A stretch of DNA of 64,000 nt, from contig NZ_AKKC02000008.1 in NCBI RefSeq assembly GCF_000282095.2, positions 310,001 to 374,000 on the forward strand, read 5' to 3'. Below the pieces are notes generated by a model. It worked only from the letters and a program-made list of their open reading frames with translations. It did no database searches and had not been told where the DNA came from. Source of the stretch: Rhizobium sp. CF080 (lineage in GTDB: Bacteria; Pseudomonadota; Alphaproteobacteria; Rhizobiales; Rhizobiaceae). The translations under genes were made by a program, and so were the position numbers. Below, one piece after another: positions 1 to 9,264 of the stretch; the stretch's first letter is position 1, and each line of letters opens with the position of its first letter.

Positions 1-1477
1 CTTCCAGCAATCCCCAGCTGCCCCATTTGTTGGGTTCGCTCATCGACGAAAACGCCGCATAGAGGTCCCCGCCTGCTATTCGCCAGTTCTTGAGATGGCG
101 AAGATAGAGCTCGCCCATCCGGCGGTCCCGATTGGCTGCAATAAAGAGATTCGTCAGTCTTTCGTTGTTTTCCGCTCCGCTGTGGCCAACGAGATGCTGG
201 CCTCCCTCATAGGCGTAGAGCTTGACGCCGTATTGCCTGGCAAGCGCTGCCTGTGCCTGGATGGTTTTCTTGTTGTCGGTCTCGAGTTCGTTCTCGAGTG
301 CCGAGAAGAGGCGGTTGAGTGTCCATCTTGAAACCTCTTCCGCGCGATCCGGCGAACCGAGACCCCCACCGAAATAAGGCGCGATCGCAAGCACATCCGC
401 GTGAGCCTTCACGCCTTTCCACGACAGGATGGTTTCGCTGGTCCATCCGTTGGCGGATTGCGCCGCATAGACGCCGATGATCCTCTGTCTCGCGGCGCCG
501 AAAACATCCTCCCAGATGGCCAGCACTTCGCTTGTCCGTTGTGCGTAATAACGGAGCTGGGCTTCATAGTCGTTGCTCGAAAAACCGAGAGCAAGGCCGC
601 GGCTGCGCGCATGGTCGGCCTGATCGAATGACGTGTTCCAGACTTCGTTGGAATATTCCACATGGATTTTGAGATCCGGGTCGAGGTCCTTCTTGACCTG
701 CTCGGCGAACCGGCGAACATAGTCGTCGTCCGCAAGATGGGGCATGTTGAACCACGGATCCGATTTGACCAGGTTGCTGAGCTCGATCATGTATTCGAGC
801 GGCACGCCAAGTTCTGATTTACCGAACTGGCCGGGTCGCTGCCTGTCGCTCCAGCTCCGGACCGCAGAATTATTGGTTCCCATCCAGTCCATGAAACGCA
901 GGGCCGACATGCCGTTCAGCCGCTCCAGAAATGGCGCCCGGAATGTCTCTTTCGGCACTGGGCCGCGTTCATAGACACGGATATTGCGGATCGGGTCAGC
1001 TGGATCGGTTTCCATGACCATCGAGGTGAAGGGCGCATCTTTCCGCAGATTGCGCACGTCGTCGCGTCCTGGCGATCGAGACTCCAGTTCTGCACCGGCT
1101 ATATAGCCAAGTTTACCCTTGCCATCGTAATGGACCGAAAGCTGGACAGGCAGATTCTTCCGATGCGTGGTAAAGATCAGAAAACTCTCGACGAACGATT
1201 TTGCCGGCACCTCCTTGGGATACCCGTCCGGCGTCATCGGCGGCAGCGGGGTGTCCCATGTGAAGGGCGCGCCTTGGATTTGCACCCGCCAGGGGGAGGC
1301 GTTATAAGCGAGGTTGGAAAAGACCTGCTCCGTCGCCCAGTAACTCATTCCGGTGATGTTCAATCCCATTTCAGCGGGGAACAGGTCCTCGGCTGCGATG
1401 CAGTCGGAAGGCATGCCACCTAAGGTCGGCGCGATTGCGACACTCGACAGCATTTGGAGAAACGTTCGGCGGTTCAA
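1..1477 (-). CDS. Tat-exported glycoside-hydrolase-like protein (3' end outside window)
   Basis: An open reverse-strand frame runs from a TTG start at 1477 off the left edge, with about 492 codons visible. The TTG is chosen because GGAAAGGA lies 6-7 nt upstream and because it begins a twin-arginine signal: residues 2-7 read NRRTFL, followed by a short hydrophobic stretch. The mature part has the look of a TIM-barrel glycosidase or cellulose-binding-like family (for example VEYSNEVWN, RFMDWMGTNNS and a late YEGGQHL), which I know from proteins near bacterial polysaccharide genes. That family assignment is from memory. No catalytic pair was proven. It points away from the polymerase gene at 1779 and probably acts on the locus's polysaccharide in the periplasm or outside the cell. 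Confidence 0.75.
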   Translation of the reverse strand, partial: MNRRTFLQMLSSVAIAPTLGGMPSDCIAAEDLFPAEMGLNITGMSYWATEQVFSNLAYNASPWRVQIQGAPFTWDTPLPPMTPDGYPKEVPAKSFVESFLIFTTHRKNLPVQLSVHYDGKGKLGYIAGAELESRSPGRDDVRNLRKDAPFTSMVMETDPADPIRNIRVYERGPVPKETFRAPFLERLNGMSALRFMDWMGTNNSAVRSWSDRQRPGQFGKSELGVPLEYMIELSNLVKSDPWFNMPHLADDDYVRRFAEQVKKDLDPDLKIHVEYSNEVWNTSFDQADHARSRGLALGFSSNDYEAQLRYYAQRTSEVLAIWEDVFGAARQRIIGVYAAQSANGWTSETILSWKGVKAHADVLAIAPYFGGGLGSPDRAEEVSRWTLNRLFSALENELETDNKKTIQAQAALARQYGVKLYAYEGGQHLVGHSGAENNERLTNLFIAANRDRRMGELYLRHLKNWRIAGGDLYAAFSSMSEPNKWGSWGLLE

Positions 1478-1778
1478 GGCAGATCCTTTCCGATGCTGAC
1501 GCCGGCCCGTCGATTTCGGCCGGCGAGAACTGTGGGACGGTCGCCTTGAATCGAATGGCATAGCAGGACCGCAGGCAAGCAAGGCAAATGGCGGTATGGG
1601 GGGTACGATCGGCGTAGGCGCTAGCTCTTTTGGATATGTGTGGAAAGGCGAGCCGGGCGTGTAGCCTAAGCGGAGGCGCGCAGCTGGGGCTGCGTAGTGG
1701 CAAGGGGCAGCCATATGGGGAAAAATCGCAACGTGAGACGTCTTCGCAGGGGTGCGGTATTCAGCCGCGAGACTCTAA
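1478..1778. promoter_or_regulatory. Divergent intergenic region between the Tat protein and the polymerase gene
   Basis: This 301-nt gap separates two divergent genes, so both promoters should lie here. No convincing -35/-10 pair, operator repeat or additional gene was seen. The short reverse ORF that crosses it overlaps the start of the Tat protein in another frame and has no family features. Confidence 0.4.
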
Positions 1779-3353
1779 ATGCCTGAATATCTCCGCGCCC
1801 TAATTTATGTTCTGATCATCAGCGCTCCAGCGCTTTATATCGCCGGCAAGGTCGCCGTGCCCCTCATCGGCGAGGTAGAGTTCAGGCTTTGGCGCAATTG
1901 CTGGATCATTGCGACTTTTGTCACTTTCCTGTCGCGAAGCTTTTTCGATTTCGCGGTCGCGCTCGCGATCATGAGCATATACATCCATCGAAACTCAAGG
2001 CAGCCCCTCCTGCTCTATGTGATCCTGATGTTCGTGGCGCCCTGTGTTTCGGTCGGGGTTGGCATTCCCGGGGTTTTCAATAGGATCATCGATCTTGATC
2101 CCCCGCGGCTGCTGGCGATCACCATCCTGATGCCGCTCGCTATCGAGCTTTGGAGAGAGCACGACAACCGGGAGCTTCGCGGCCCGGATGTCCTGGTCAT
2201 TGTCTTCTTCGGCTATATATCGATCCTCGCCCTACGTCTGGGGGACATCAATTCCATTCTGCGCGTCGTACCCGGCTATTTTCTCGACATCCTGCTTCCT
2301 TACTTCGTCTTTAGCCGGTCGTTGCGCTCGGCGTCGGAGATAAATCAAGTCCTGCTTGCTTTCGTGGTCTCTGCGTTGCCGCTTGCCGCGGTCGGATTTT
2401 TCGAGATCTGGAGAAGCTGGCGGATCTACTATGTGGTGGTGCAGGAGTGGGATGTGGTGCTGATCACCATCTATCTTTTCCGCGACGGCTTTCTGCGTGC
2501 CGCCACCACATCGGTGGAGTCCATTGCCTTTGGCTTCCTGTGCATGACGGCGGGCGGCTGCCTTCTGGCGCTGCGAACGCCGAAATCGTTGGGGATCTGG
2601 CGATATGCAGCACTCGGCGTGCTGGTGATCGGGCTTCTGTCCAGTGTCTCGCGCGGCCCCTGGCTCGGCTTCGCACTCTGCGTGATGATGCTGGTGATGA
2701 CCAATCTGCGGGTCTCGGTCAAGCTGCTCGTCTGGACGATCCCGGCCGTCACTGCCCTGACATTTCTGCATCCGTCATTCATCGACCGCTTCACCAACCT
2801 GCTCCCATTTGTCGGTTCAGCGGATCGGGGCAGCGAGACCTATCGCTCCAGGCTTTTCGAAAACTCCATGATCGTCATCGAACGTTACCCGTTCTTCGGG
2901 TCGGACACTTTCGTGCGCGAGCCGGAAATGCAGACCATGATCCAGGGGCAAGGCATCGTGGATGTGGTGAACACCTATCTGCAGATTTCACTCCATTATG
3001 GATTGATCGGTCTGCTGTTGTTCGTGATGTTCTTCGGCATGCTTGGCATCAAGCTCGGTACTTTGTTCTGGACGAGCAAGTCGGATATCGTCAGCTACGA
3101 AGGCGTGCTCGCGCTCCTGGCTGCGATGCTCTTCACCATCGCGACCACCAGCAGCGTATCGATCATCCCGTATATCTATTGGCCTTTCTCGGGTCTCTGC
3201 GCAGCACTTCTGGCACGCGGCGCCGGCATTGAGTGGGAGGTTTATCCGAAGGTCAGAGGGAGGATGAAAAGCTTGGGAACCGGCCAGGCGCACCCGACCA
3301 TTCCGTCTCGCGACGGGGCTCGGAAAATGCGTGTTCTGGGGTCGAGCCGGTAA
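1779..3353 (+). CDS. Wzy/O-antigen-ligase-like polysaccharide polymerase
   Basis: The 524-residue protein has roughly a dozen hydrophobic segments spread over residues 1-470 and a basic cytoplasmic tail. A larger loop lies around residues 330-385, followed by more membrane segments. The motif SSVSRGPWLG near residue 290 is typical of the Wzy_C/O-antigen ligase family. The expected role is polymerisation of undecaprenyl-linked repeat units on the periplasmic face of the inner membrane. The ATG at 1779 has no strong Shine-Dalgarno sequence. The gene stands alone on its strand and converges on the GT2 gene ending at 3392. WaaL ligase is the alternative, but neighbouring Wzz- and Wza-like genes favour polymerase. 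Confidence 0.82.
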   Translation: MPEYLRALIYVLIISAPALYIAGKVAVPLIGEVEFRLWRNCWIIATFVTFLSRSFFDFAVALAIMSIYIHRNSRQPLLLYVILMFVAPCVSVGVGIPGVFNRIIDLDPPRLLAITILMPLAIELWREHDNRELRGPDVLVIVFFGYISILALRLGDINSILRVVPGYFLDILLPYFVFSRSLRSASEINQVLLAFVVSALPLAAVGFFEIWRSWRIYYVVVQEWDVVLITIYLFRDGFLRAATTSVESIAFGFLCMTAGGCLLALRTPKSLGIWRYAALGVLVIGLLSSVSRGPWLGFALCVMMLVMTNLRVSVKLLVWTIPAVTALTFLHPSFIDRFTNLLPFVGSADRGSETYRSRLFENSMIVIERYPFFGSDTFVREPEMQTMIQGQGIVDVVNTYLQISLHYGLIGLLLFVMFFGMLGIKLGTLFWTSKSDIVSYEGVLALLAAMLFTIATTSSVSIIPYIYWPFSGLCAALLARGAGIEWEVYPKVRGRMKSLGTGQAHPTIPSRDGARKMRVLGSSR

Positions 3354-3391
3354 AGGCGAGAACCGCGACGGTGCCCTTTTGGTAGCAGGCA

Positions 3392-4444
3392 CTATTTATA
3401 TTCGATGATCCGTTGCCGGCGGTTGATCAGCCGGTTTACATGAAACTGAGCGATGCCCTGCATTTCGGGAAACTTGCCCAGGACATCGAATGCGGCGAAG
3501 AGCCATCTATTGCCCGGTTTGGGCATCTTCCTGAGTGCCAGACGCAAGATCTGAAGCGGATAGACCAGCAGAAGCGTAAGCGCCGCCGGATGAAAAGCCG
3601 TGCCGGCGATTGCGGCGAGCGGCAGCAGACCGCCCCAGAAAACCGCGCGCCGGAGATTTCTCGTCCATATCCGGGATGGTGATGTCCGGTGGAGATGGAA
3701 CACCTGCGCATAGGCATGCCCGCAGCGGACGCTTCTCCGCCACCATTGGCTCAGCCGGCTTATATCCGCATCGTGGCGTGTCATTTCGGACGGCAGGCGC
3801 CATATCTTCCAGCCCTTCTCGCGCAGGCGGATACAAAGCTCCGGCTCCTCTCCCGCGATCAGCCAGTCGGAGTAGCCGCCGAAATCCTTCAGCACCGACG
3901 CTCTGATGAGGATATCACCACCGCATGCCGGGACTTCGCCGGGCGGGCCGTCCCATTCACGGTCACATATTGCGTTGAAGACCGTCCGATCCGGATACCG
4001 TTCACGTCGCCGCCCGAAGACCACCGCAACATCCTTGCGCATGACCAGAAAGGTTGCAGCCGTCGCGATCCATTTGGCGTCGAGTTCGCAGTCTCCGTCC
4101 AGGAACTGTATAAAGGCCGTATCCGGCCAGCGCTGCATGACAACATCGAAACCCGCGTTGCGCGCGCGCGCCGCCGTGAACGGAATTGTCATGTCCAGGG
4201 GGACAACCTCCGCGCACAGTTTGGCGGCCGCCTCGACGCTTCCATCCGATGAGCCGGAATCCACATAGATCGTGCGCTCACGAAGGGTCTTGAGCGAGTT
4301 GAGGCAGTCGATGAGGCGCTGTCCCTCGTTGCGTCCGATCACCACGACGCAGACATCCGCCCCGAGCCCCGAATAGCCTCGCTGCAACAGGATATCCGTG
4401 TCCATATGTGCGTATCCCCGGCCGTTGTTTTTGGCGGTATTCAT
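3392..4444 (-). CDS. GT2 family glycosyltransferase
   Basis: A 350-residue GT-A glycosyltransferase. The nucleotide-binding start VVVIGRNEGQ is at about residue 33, the metal-binding FLDGDCE at about residue 115, and the acceptor-side GEEPELCIRL at about residue 200. Two hydrophobic segments near residues 270-310 suggest membrane attachment at the C-terminus. It should transfer a sugar from a nucleotide donor to the growing lipid-linked repeat unit in the cytoplasm; the sugar cannot be read. An alternative ATG lies 13 codons in. It is divergent from the GT4 gene at 4649, with about 200 nt between them. Confidence 0.85.
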   Translation of the reverse strand: MNTAKNNGRGYAHMDTDILLQRGYSGLGADVCVVVIGRNEGQRLIDCLNSLKTLRERTIYVDSGSSDGSVEAAAKLCAEVVPLDMTIPFTAARARNAGFDVVMQRWPDTAFIQFLDGDCELDAKWIATAATFLVMRKDVAVVFGRRRERYPDRTVFNAICDREWDGPPGEVPACGGDILIRASVLKDFGGYSDWLIAGEEPELCIRLREKGWKIWRLPSEMTRHDADISRLSQWWRRSVRCGHAYAQVFHLHRTSPSRIWTRNLRRAVFWGGLLPLAAIAGTAFHPAALTLLLVYPLQILRLALRKMPKPGNRWLFAAFDVLGKFPEMQGIAQFHVNRLINRRQRIIEYK

Positions 4445-4648
4445 CCGTCGCGATCTCAGTCCGCAAACGGGATAAGCCCGTATACTGTCTGTAGAATTTC
4501 GGTTCGTTGCTGTAAATTTACCTCTTTGGTGGAAGCCGGTGCCACGACCTTAAGCTCTTTGTCGCACTGAGCCCTCGAAGCCCTTTTTGCTATACCGGAT
4601 TGGGATGGAATTGCCGGCGACCGGCAAACATGAAGGGACGCTTGTGGA

Positions 4649-5854
4649 ATGCGGATTGCGTATTTCACCAACCAGTATCCGGCGCCGAGCCACACGTTCA
4701 TACGGCGCGAAATCATAGCGCTGGAGGCAAGGGGGCATCGGGTAGAAAGATATGCCGTGCGTCCCTTTCGCGGCGCATTGAAGGATCCGGACGATATCGG
4801 GGAAGCCCGACGCACCCGTCATATCTTGCGGACCCCGGTGATAGGGGCCTTCGTAAGCGTCGCTCGCCAATTGTTTGGCCGCCCGAGACCCTCTTTGAAA
4901 GCATTGGGAAGCACGTTCCGGTTCGCGAGGACGTCCGGAGGGCATTACCTGCGCCACCTCGTCTATTTCCTCGAAGCGATGATCCTGGCCGATTGGTGCC
5001 GTAGGGATGAGATCGATCACCTGCATGTGCATTTCGGCACCAACCCTGCAACCGTCGCAACGTTGGCAAATCAGATCGGCGGCGTGAAGTTCAGTTTCAC
5101 CGTCCACGGGCCGGAGGAGTTCGACCGGCCTGAAACGCTGGGGCTTTGCGACAAGATCAGGGCGTCGTCATTCGTCGTGGCTGTCAGCTCCTATGGCCGC
5201 AGCCAGTTGCTGCGCTGGGCTGACCTTGGAGATTGGCGCAAGGTCGAGGTCGTTCATTGCGGCATCGACCAGCGCTATCTGAGCGAGGATGTGGAGCTGC
5301 ACGGCGCTGATCCGCGCCTTGTCTGCATCGCGCGGCTGTCCGAGCAGAAAGGCCATCTCCTTCTGCTTCAGGCGGCTGCAAACCTGCGGGCAGAGGGGAT
5401 GCGCTTTGAGCTTGTCCTTGTCGGCGATGGCCCGTTGCGGGCCGAAATTGGCCATGAAATCGAACGGCTCGATCTCGGCGACACCGTCGTCCTGACGGGC
5501 ACGATCTCGCAGGACGATGTGCGCAGCGAAATTCTTCGCGCCAAGGCTCTGGTTCTGCCAAGCTTCGCGGAAGGCTTGCCCGTCGTGCTGATGGAAAGCA
5601 TGGCGCTGAAGTGCCCGGTCATCTCGACCTATATCGCCGGCATCCCAGAACTCGTTCAACCGGACAACGGCTGGCTCGTCCCGGCGGGGGACCTTGAAGC
5701 GCTGACCGGCGCCATGCGGCAGGCGTTGTTTGCAAGCGATGTCGAGTTGTTCCGCAAAGGCGAGGCGGGGCGGCGCCGGACGCTCGAACGGCACGACATC
5801 AACAGATCGGCGGCGGCGCTGGAGATATTGATGGCCCGACCGGGAATAGCCTGA
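4649..5854 (+). CDS. GT4 family glycosyltransferase
   Basis: A 401-residue GT-B retaining glycosyltransferase of the WcaL-like group. The N-terminus MRIAYFTNQYPAPSHTFIRRE and the C-terminal ARLSEQKGH and EGLPVVLME (the E-x7-E motif) are clear. AAGGGA lies about 11 nt before the ATG. The same N-terminal pattern (Q/S-H-x-F-x-x-R/W-E) recurs in the product of the gene at 10871, so the two look like diverged paralogues within one locus. Its likely role is adding one sugar to the repeat unit in the cytoplasm. It converges with the GT2 gene ending at 5882. Confidence 0.86.
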   Translation: MRIAYFTNQYPAPSHTFIRREIIALEARGHRVERYAVRPFRGALKDPDDIGEARRTRHILRTPVIGAFVSVARQLFGRPRPSLKALGSTFRFARTSGGHYLRHLVYFLEAMILADWCRRDEIDHLHVHFGTNPATVATLANQIGGVKFSFTVHGPEEFDRPETLGLCDKIRASSFVVAVSSYGRSQLLRWADLGDWRKVEVVHCGIDQRYLSEDVELHGADPRLVCIARLSEQKGHLLLLQAAANLRAEGMRFELVLVGDGPLRAEIGHEIERLDLGDTVVLTGTISQDDVRSEILRAKALVLPSFAEGLPVVLMESMALKCPVISTYIAGIPELVQPDNGWLVPAGDLEALTGAMRQALFASDVELFRKGEAGRRRTLERHDINRSAAALEILMARPGIA

Positions 5855-5881
5855 GCCGGTTTGTTACTTGGGAAAATTTGG

Positions 5882-6871
5882 TCAGACCCTGCGAAACGGG
5901 CCTGAGTGATGGATGAAATCCTGCAGCAAATGCGGCGGTCCGCTGGAGGTCTTGCCTTCGGCAAGAAGGCGGATGCGCCAGGCGATGTGTCCGCAAAGCC
6001 AGGCAAGGTCCATGAGAACCGAATAGGTGGCTCCGTGATGCTTGAGATGGTAGCGCCGCCGGGACTCGAACCAGTAAGCCGGCCGCCTGGATGGTTTGAC
6101 ATGCCGTGTCACGCCGGTCGATTGGCCCACCAGGTGGATGATGCGGCTTTGCGGCACGTGCCAGCAGGACCATCCGGCGCGCGCCGCCCGAATACAGAAG
6201 TCGACTTCCTCGTAATAGAGGAAATATCCTTCGTCGAGCGTGCCGATCTGGTCGAGGACCTCGGTCCTGACCATCATGCTGGCCCCGGATACCCAGTCGA
6301 TCGGGCTCGGCTCCCTCGGCATGTCGGGGGCGATACGCCAACGCCCGAGCAGCCGCGTGACCGGCCCCAGCTTGGCCTCGCCCTCGAATTCGTTCGCAAT
6401 CGAGGGAAAGCGAAAAGCGCAGGCTTGGCCTCTCCCGTCCGGATGTTCCAGGCGGCTGCCGGCAATGCCGGCGTCAGGCTTGCCGTCCATGAACTCCACC
6501 AGACGCGTGATGCTGCCGGGGCGAGCAATGGTATCGGGATTGAGGAGCAGGACATAGTCCGGGCGGCCGAAGTTCGCCATGGCATATTCGATGCCGCGAT
6601 TGTTGGCGTAGGCAAAACCGCCATTCGTCTCCAGCGGGAGGCATGCCACGTTCGTCCAGCGGTTCTCCCTGATGGCGGCCGAGATCAGTTCGGCCGAGCG
6701 ATCGCCGGATCCCCCCTCGACGGCAACGATCCGCGCCCCGTCCGGTACGGTCCCGGGGACGCTCAGAGACGCCAGACAATCAATGACCAGATCGGCCGTC
6801 CGGTAGTTGACGATGACGACGACCAGTTTCAGCCGAGAGGCATCGTCTTGCCGGGTAAGTTCGACATCCAT
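5882..6871 (-). CDS. GT2 family (WbbL/rhamnosyltransferase-like) glycosyltransferase
   Basis: A 329-residue GT-A enzyme. VVIVNYRTADLV is near residue 18, LLNPDT (in place of DXD) near residue 110, and a C-terminal YYEEVDFCIRA box near residue 220. This arrangement is typical of WbbL-like rhamnosyltransferases. The ATG at 6871 shares one base with the TGA of the upstream ATPase-like gene (TGATG), indicating translational coupling. It is the last gene of a reverse-strand operon: exporter, Wzz, ATPase-like, GT2. Confidence 0.86.
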   Translation of the reverse strand: MDVELTRQDDASRLKLVVVIVNYRTADLVIDCLASLSVPGTVPDGARIVAVEGGSGDRSAELISAAIRENRWTNVACLPLETNGGFAYANNRGIEYAMANFGRPDYVLLLNPDTIARPGSITRLVEFMDGKPDAGIAGSRLEHPDGRGQACAFRFPSIANEFEGEAKLGPVTRLLGRWRIAPDMPREPSPIDWVSGASMMVRTEVLDQIGTLDEGYFLYYEEVDFCIRAARAGWSCWHVPQSRIIHLVGQSTGVTRHVKPSRRPAYWFESRRRYHLKHHGATYSVLMDLAWLCGHIAWRIRLLAEGKTSSGPPHLLQDFIHHSGPFRRV

Positions 6872-7677
6872 CAAAGGCCGTGCCTCTTCGTCTTGTTCAA
6901 GACCACCTGCATGCTTTTCTCGGAGCCGAGATAGCTCCGGCAGATCTCCAGTTCGGGAAGCTTTGACTTACCGATCGCGAGCACGATCACGGCAGTGTCC
7001 GACATGTCGACGAACGGGATCACCTCGTCCGAACTCAACATCGGCGGCAGATCGAAGAGAACGATTGTCGGTTTCAGCAGCTGGCGCGCGAATTCGACCT
7101 GCGCCGTCATGCGTGCCAGGTCGGCGGGCAGCGGAATTTTTCCCGCTCCCCAGGCCGCGCGCAGCAGATGGCTGCGAAGACCCCGGATATCCACCGTCGT
7201 CAGCCACCCGCGGATCGGGTCCTCGACCGGCGGTTTGGCCGATAGTCCGAGTATATTGCCTATCGAGGGATTCCGGGAGTTCGCATCCACCAGCAAGACA
7301 TTGGCTCCGGGCACGCGGGCGAAGCTGAGTGCCAGGTTGACCGCGGTTACGGTCGTGCCGCAGCCGATCGTGGGGGCGGTTACGGAAATCACCCGCGTCT
7401 CTCGGTCTTTGTGTTCGTTCAGCAGCTGGTTTCGCAGGACGTCGTAGGAGTGCGCCATCGGACTGTCGCTGTCGAAGGCGATGATGCGATTGGAATAAAG
7501 AAAGGTGGGAGAGACTGGCGAGATGTCCAGCAGCGGCGGACATTCCTCGTGGGCATGGTATCCATTGAGGTAACCGGTGTTCAGATCGGTGAGACCGGCG
7601 CCATCCAACCGATCCGGCATTCTGCTTCGAGATGTAATGTTCTTGATGATTTCCATGAAATTCGTGCCTTGTCCCAT
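6871..7677 (-). CDS. CpsD/CapB-like (Wzc C-terminal-like) ATPase with degenerate P-loop
   Basis: A 268-residue protein of the bacterial tyrosine kinase/MinD-like fold that controls polysaccharide chain length together with a Wzz partner. The Walker A' region VLLVDANSRNPS and a Walker B-like VLFDLPP are present. However, the P-loop at about residues 101-110 reads TIGCGTTVTA where family members read xxxxGKTTxx, so the invariant lysine is a threonine. There is also no tyrosine-rich tail; it ends NKTKRHGL. The ATG at 7677 is used, with a further ATG at 7656 preceded by ACAAGG as an equally good choice. It lies 46 nt downstream of the Wzz gene and is coupled to the GT2 gene. It may be a non-catalytic partner of the co-polymerase. 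Confidence 0.8.
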   Translation of the reverse strand: MGQGTNFMEIIKNITSRSRMPDRLDGAGLTDLNTGYLNGYHAHEECPPLLDISPVSPTFLYSNRIIAFDSDSPMAHSYDVLRNQLLNEHKDRETRVISVTAPTIGCGTTVTAVNLALSFARVPGANVLLVDANSRNPSIGNILGLSAKPPVEDPIRGWLTTVDIRGLRSHLLRAAWGAGKIPLPADLARMTAQVEFARQLLKPTIVLFDLPPMLSSDEVIPFVDMSDTAVIVLAIGKSKLPELEICRSYLGSEKSMQVVLNKTKRHGL

Positions 7678-7723
7678 CGATACGATTTTCAACTAAAGGC
7701 GGCTCGGACGCACCCGAATGACG

Positions 7724-9211
7724 TCACCCTCCCGCAAATGGACTTGGGTCCATGAATGCGGAATTGCGGAATGCCTTGGCTATGCGCCGCTTCGGCTTCC
7801 ATCGTGGAATGACGACAAGTGTTTCTCCCGCCAGAGCGTGGCTGAGATCAAACGTGCCGCGAATGGTTCGGTCAAACAGATGTGCGGCATAAATCCCCGC
7901 CGCCGCTGCCATAGCCGCTGCGGCGCAAGCCATAGCTGCCAGCTGGAGCCGCCGCGGTCCCGAAGACGCTCTGGCAACTTCCGGTTCCTCGACCACCTCG
8001 ATCTGCTGGGCGGCATCGCCTTCCTCCAGTCGCTCGCCAAGACGCGCGGCATCGAGCTTGGTCTGCATCTCGTCCATGTTTCGCTGCAGCGAGACCTTCT
8101 CGGCCTCGTTCGCCTCGATCTGCGCGCCGACTTCAGGAGCGTGAGAGATGAGCTCCCGCAGCTGGGCAATGCGCTCGACGATAGCTTTCCTTTGCACGAC
8201 ATTCTGTTCCTGTCGCGGCTTTGCCATGGCGATACGTTCGGCGATCAGCATGAGCTCGGGCGGAAGCGTCTTGATTTCTTCGGGCGTCGGCATGTTTGCC
8301 GATGCACCGCGCGGTGCCGGTGCAACCTGCGCCCGCATCTCCTCAAGACGTTGCTTCATGGCCCGAATCTGCGGATGCGTGTCCGAATAAATCACGGATT
8401 TGACTGCAAAATCACGTTCGAGCTCGGCGAGCTGTGCGTGAAAACGGGTGCCCTCAACCGTCTGTCCGACGCCCATGCGCAACTGGGCTTCGTAGATCCC
8501 GACCTCTTCATTCAGGGTAATGGTCGCCCGATCCAGTGTCGCGAGTTCCACTTCCTTTGCCTGAAGCTCAATCAGCAAGGTCGGGATTCGCGTCGGGTGG
8601 GATTCCTTGTTTTCTTCGAGATATCTGGTCCATACGCCTTCCCTCTCGCGAAAACGTTGGGTGACGCTATTGGCTTCCTGGGTCAGGAACTTCGTCGCTT
8701 CCGAGGCCCGAGCCGTGCGGATGCGCCGGTTTTCTTCGATGATCTGCGAAACCAGGTCCGAAACAACATTCGCGGAAATGACGGGATCGTCATATTTGAA
8801 CCCAATCCTGACAGAGGCATTGCTTGCAATGCGGTCGGCACCGTCGGTTACCGATATCTGGAGGGTGATCTGGTTGCGTATCAAACCTGCAAAATTGTTC
8901 TTGGTCAAATTCTGCGTCAGATTTGGGAAGAGACTGTACTTGTCAGCCAACGCCAGCAGGTTATTGCGCGATAATACGCGTTGTTCGATGAATTGCAGGC
9001 GGTCGTTCGACACGGTCGGCGATACGAGCGTCGCAGGTATCTGCTGGAATTCCATCAACAGCAGAGCCTCAGAGTAGTAGCTCCGGGGCATGGTATAGAT
9101 GAAATAGGCACCCATCATGACGGTAATCAATCCGGGTATGATGGCGTATAAAGGTTTGGCGAGTGCGATTTCGATAAAATAGAGGATATTGCGTCCCAAC
9201 TCGTTGATCAT
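7724..9211 (-). CDS. Wzz/GumC-type polysaccharide co-polymerase
   Basis: A 495-residue inner-membrane chain-length protein. The first membrane segment is at about residues 20-40, followed by a long periplasmic helical region rich in coiled coil (about 150-400). A second membrane segment lies near residues 445-465, ahead of a short cytoplasmic tail. There is no fused kinase domain; the ATPase-like partner is the next gene. GAGG sits about 7 nt before the ATG. It lies between the outer-membrane exporter gene and the ATPase-like gene in one operon, the usual OMA-PCP-kinase order. It should set chain length and link polymerase to exporter. Confidence 0.88.
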   Translation of the reverse strand: MINELGRNILYFIEIALAKPLYAIIPGLITVMMGAYFIYTMPRSYYSEALLLMEFQQIPATLVSPTVSNDRLQFIEQRVLSRNNLLALADKYSLFPNLTQNLTKNNFAGLIRNQITLQISVTDGADRIASNASVRIGFKYDDPVISANVVSDLVSQIIEENRRIRTARASEATKFLTQEANSVTQRFREREGVWTRYLEENKESHPTRIPTLLIELQAKEVELATLDRATITLNEEVGIYEAQLRMGVGQTVEGTRFHAQLAELERDFAVKSVIYSDTHPQIRAMKQRLEEMRAQVAPAPRGASANMPTPEEIKTLPPELMLIAERIAMAKPRQEQNVVQRKAIVERIAQLRELISHAPEVGAQIEANEAEKVSLQRNMDEMQTKLDAARLGERLEEGDAAQQIEVVEEPEVARASSGPRRLQLAAMACAAAAMAAAAGIYAAHLFDRTIRGTFDLSHALAGETLVVIPRWKPKRRIAKAFRNSAFMDPSPFAGG

Positions 9212-9264
9212 GCTGTCGCCTCACGCTTCGCGTACGAGATACTGGTGGTCATCACGAAGTCTCC

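Noticed and set aside
3375-3400. GTGCC/GGCAC inverted repeat between the convergent polymerase and GT2 genes
   Set aside because: Only five paired bases with a long loop and no T-run.
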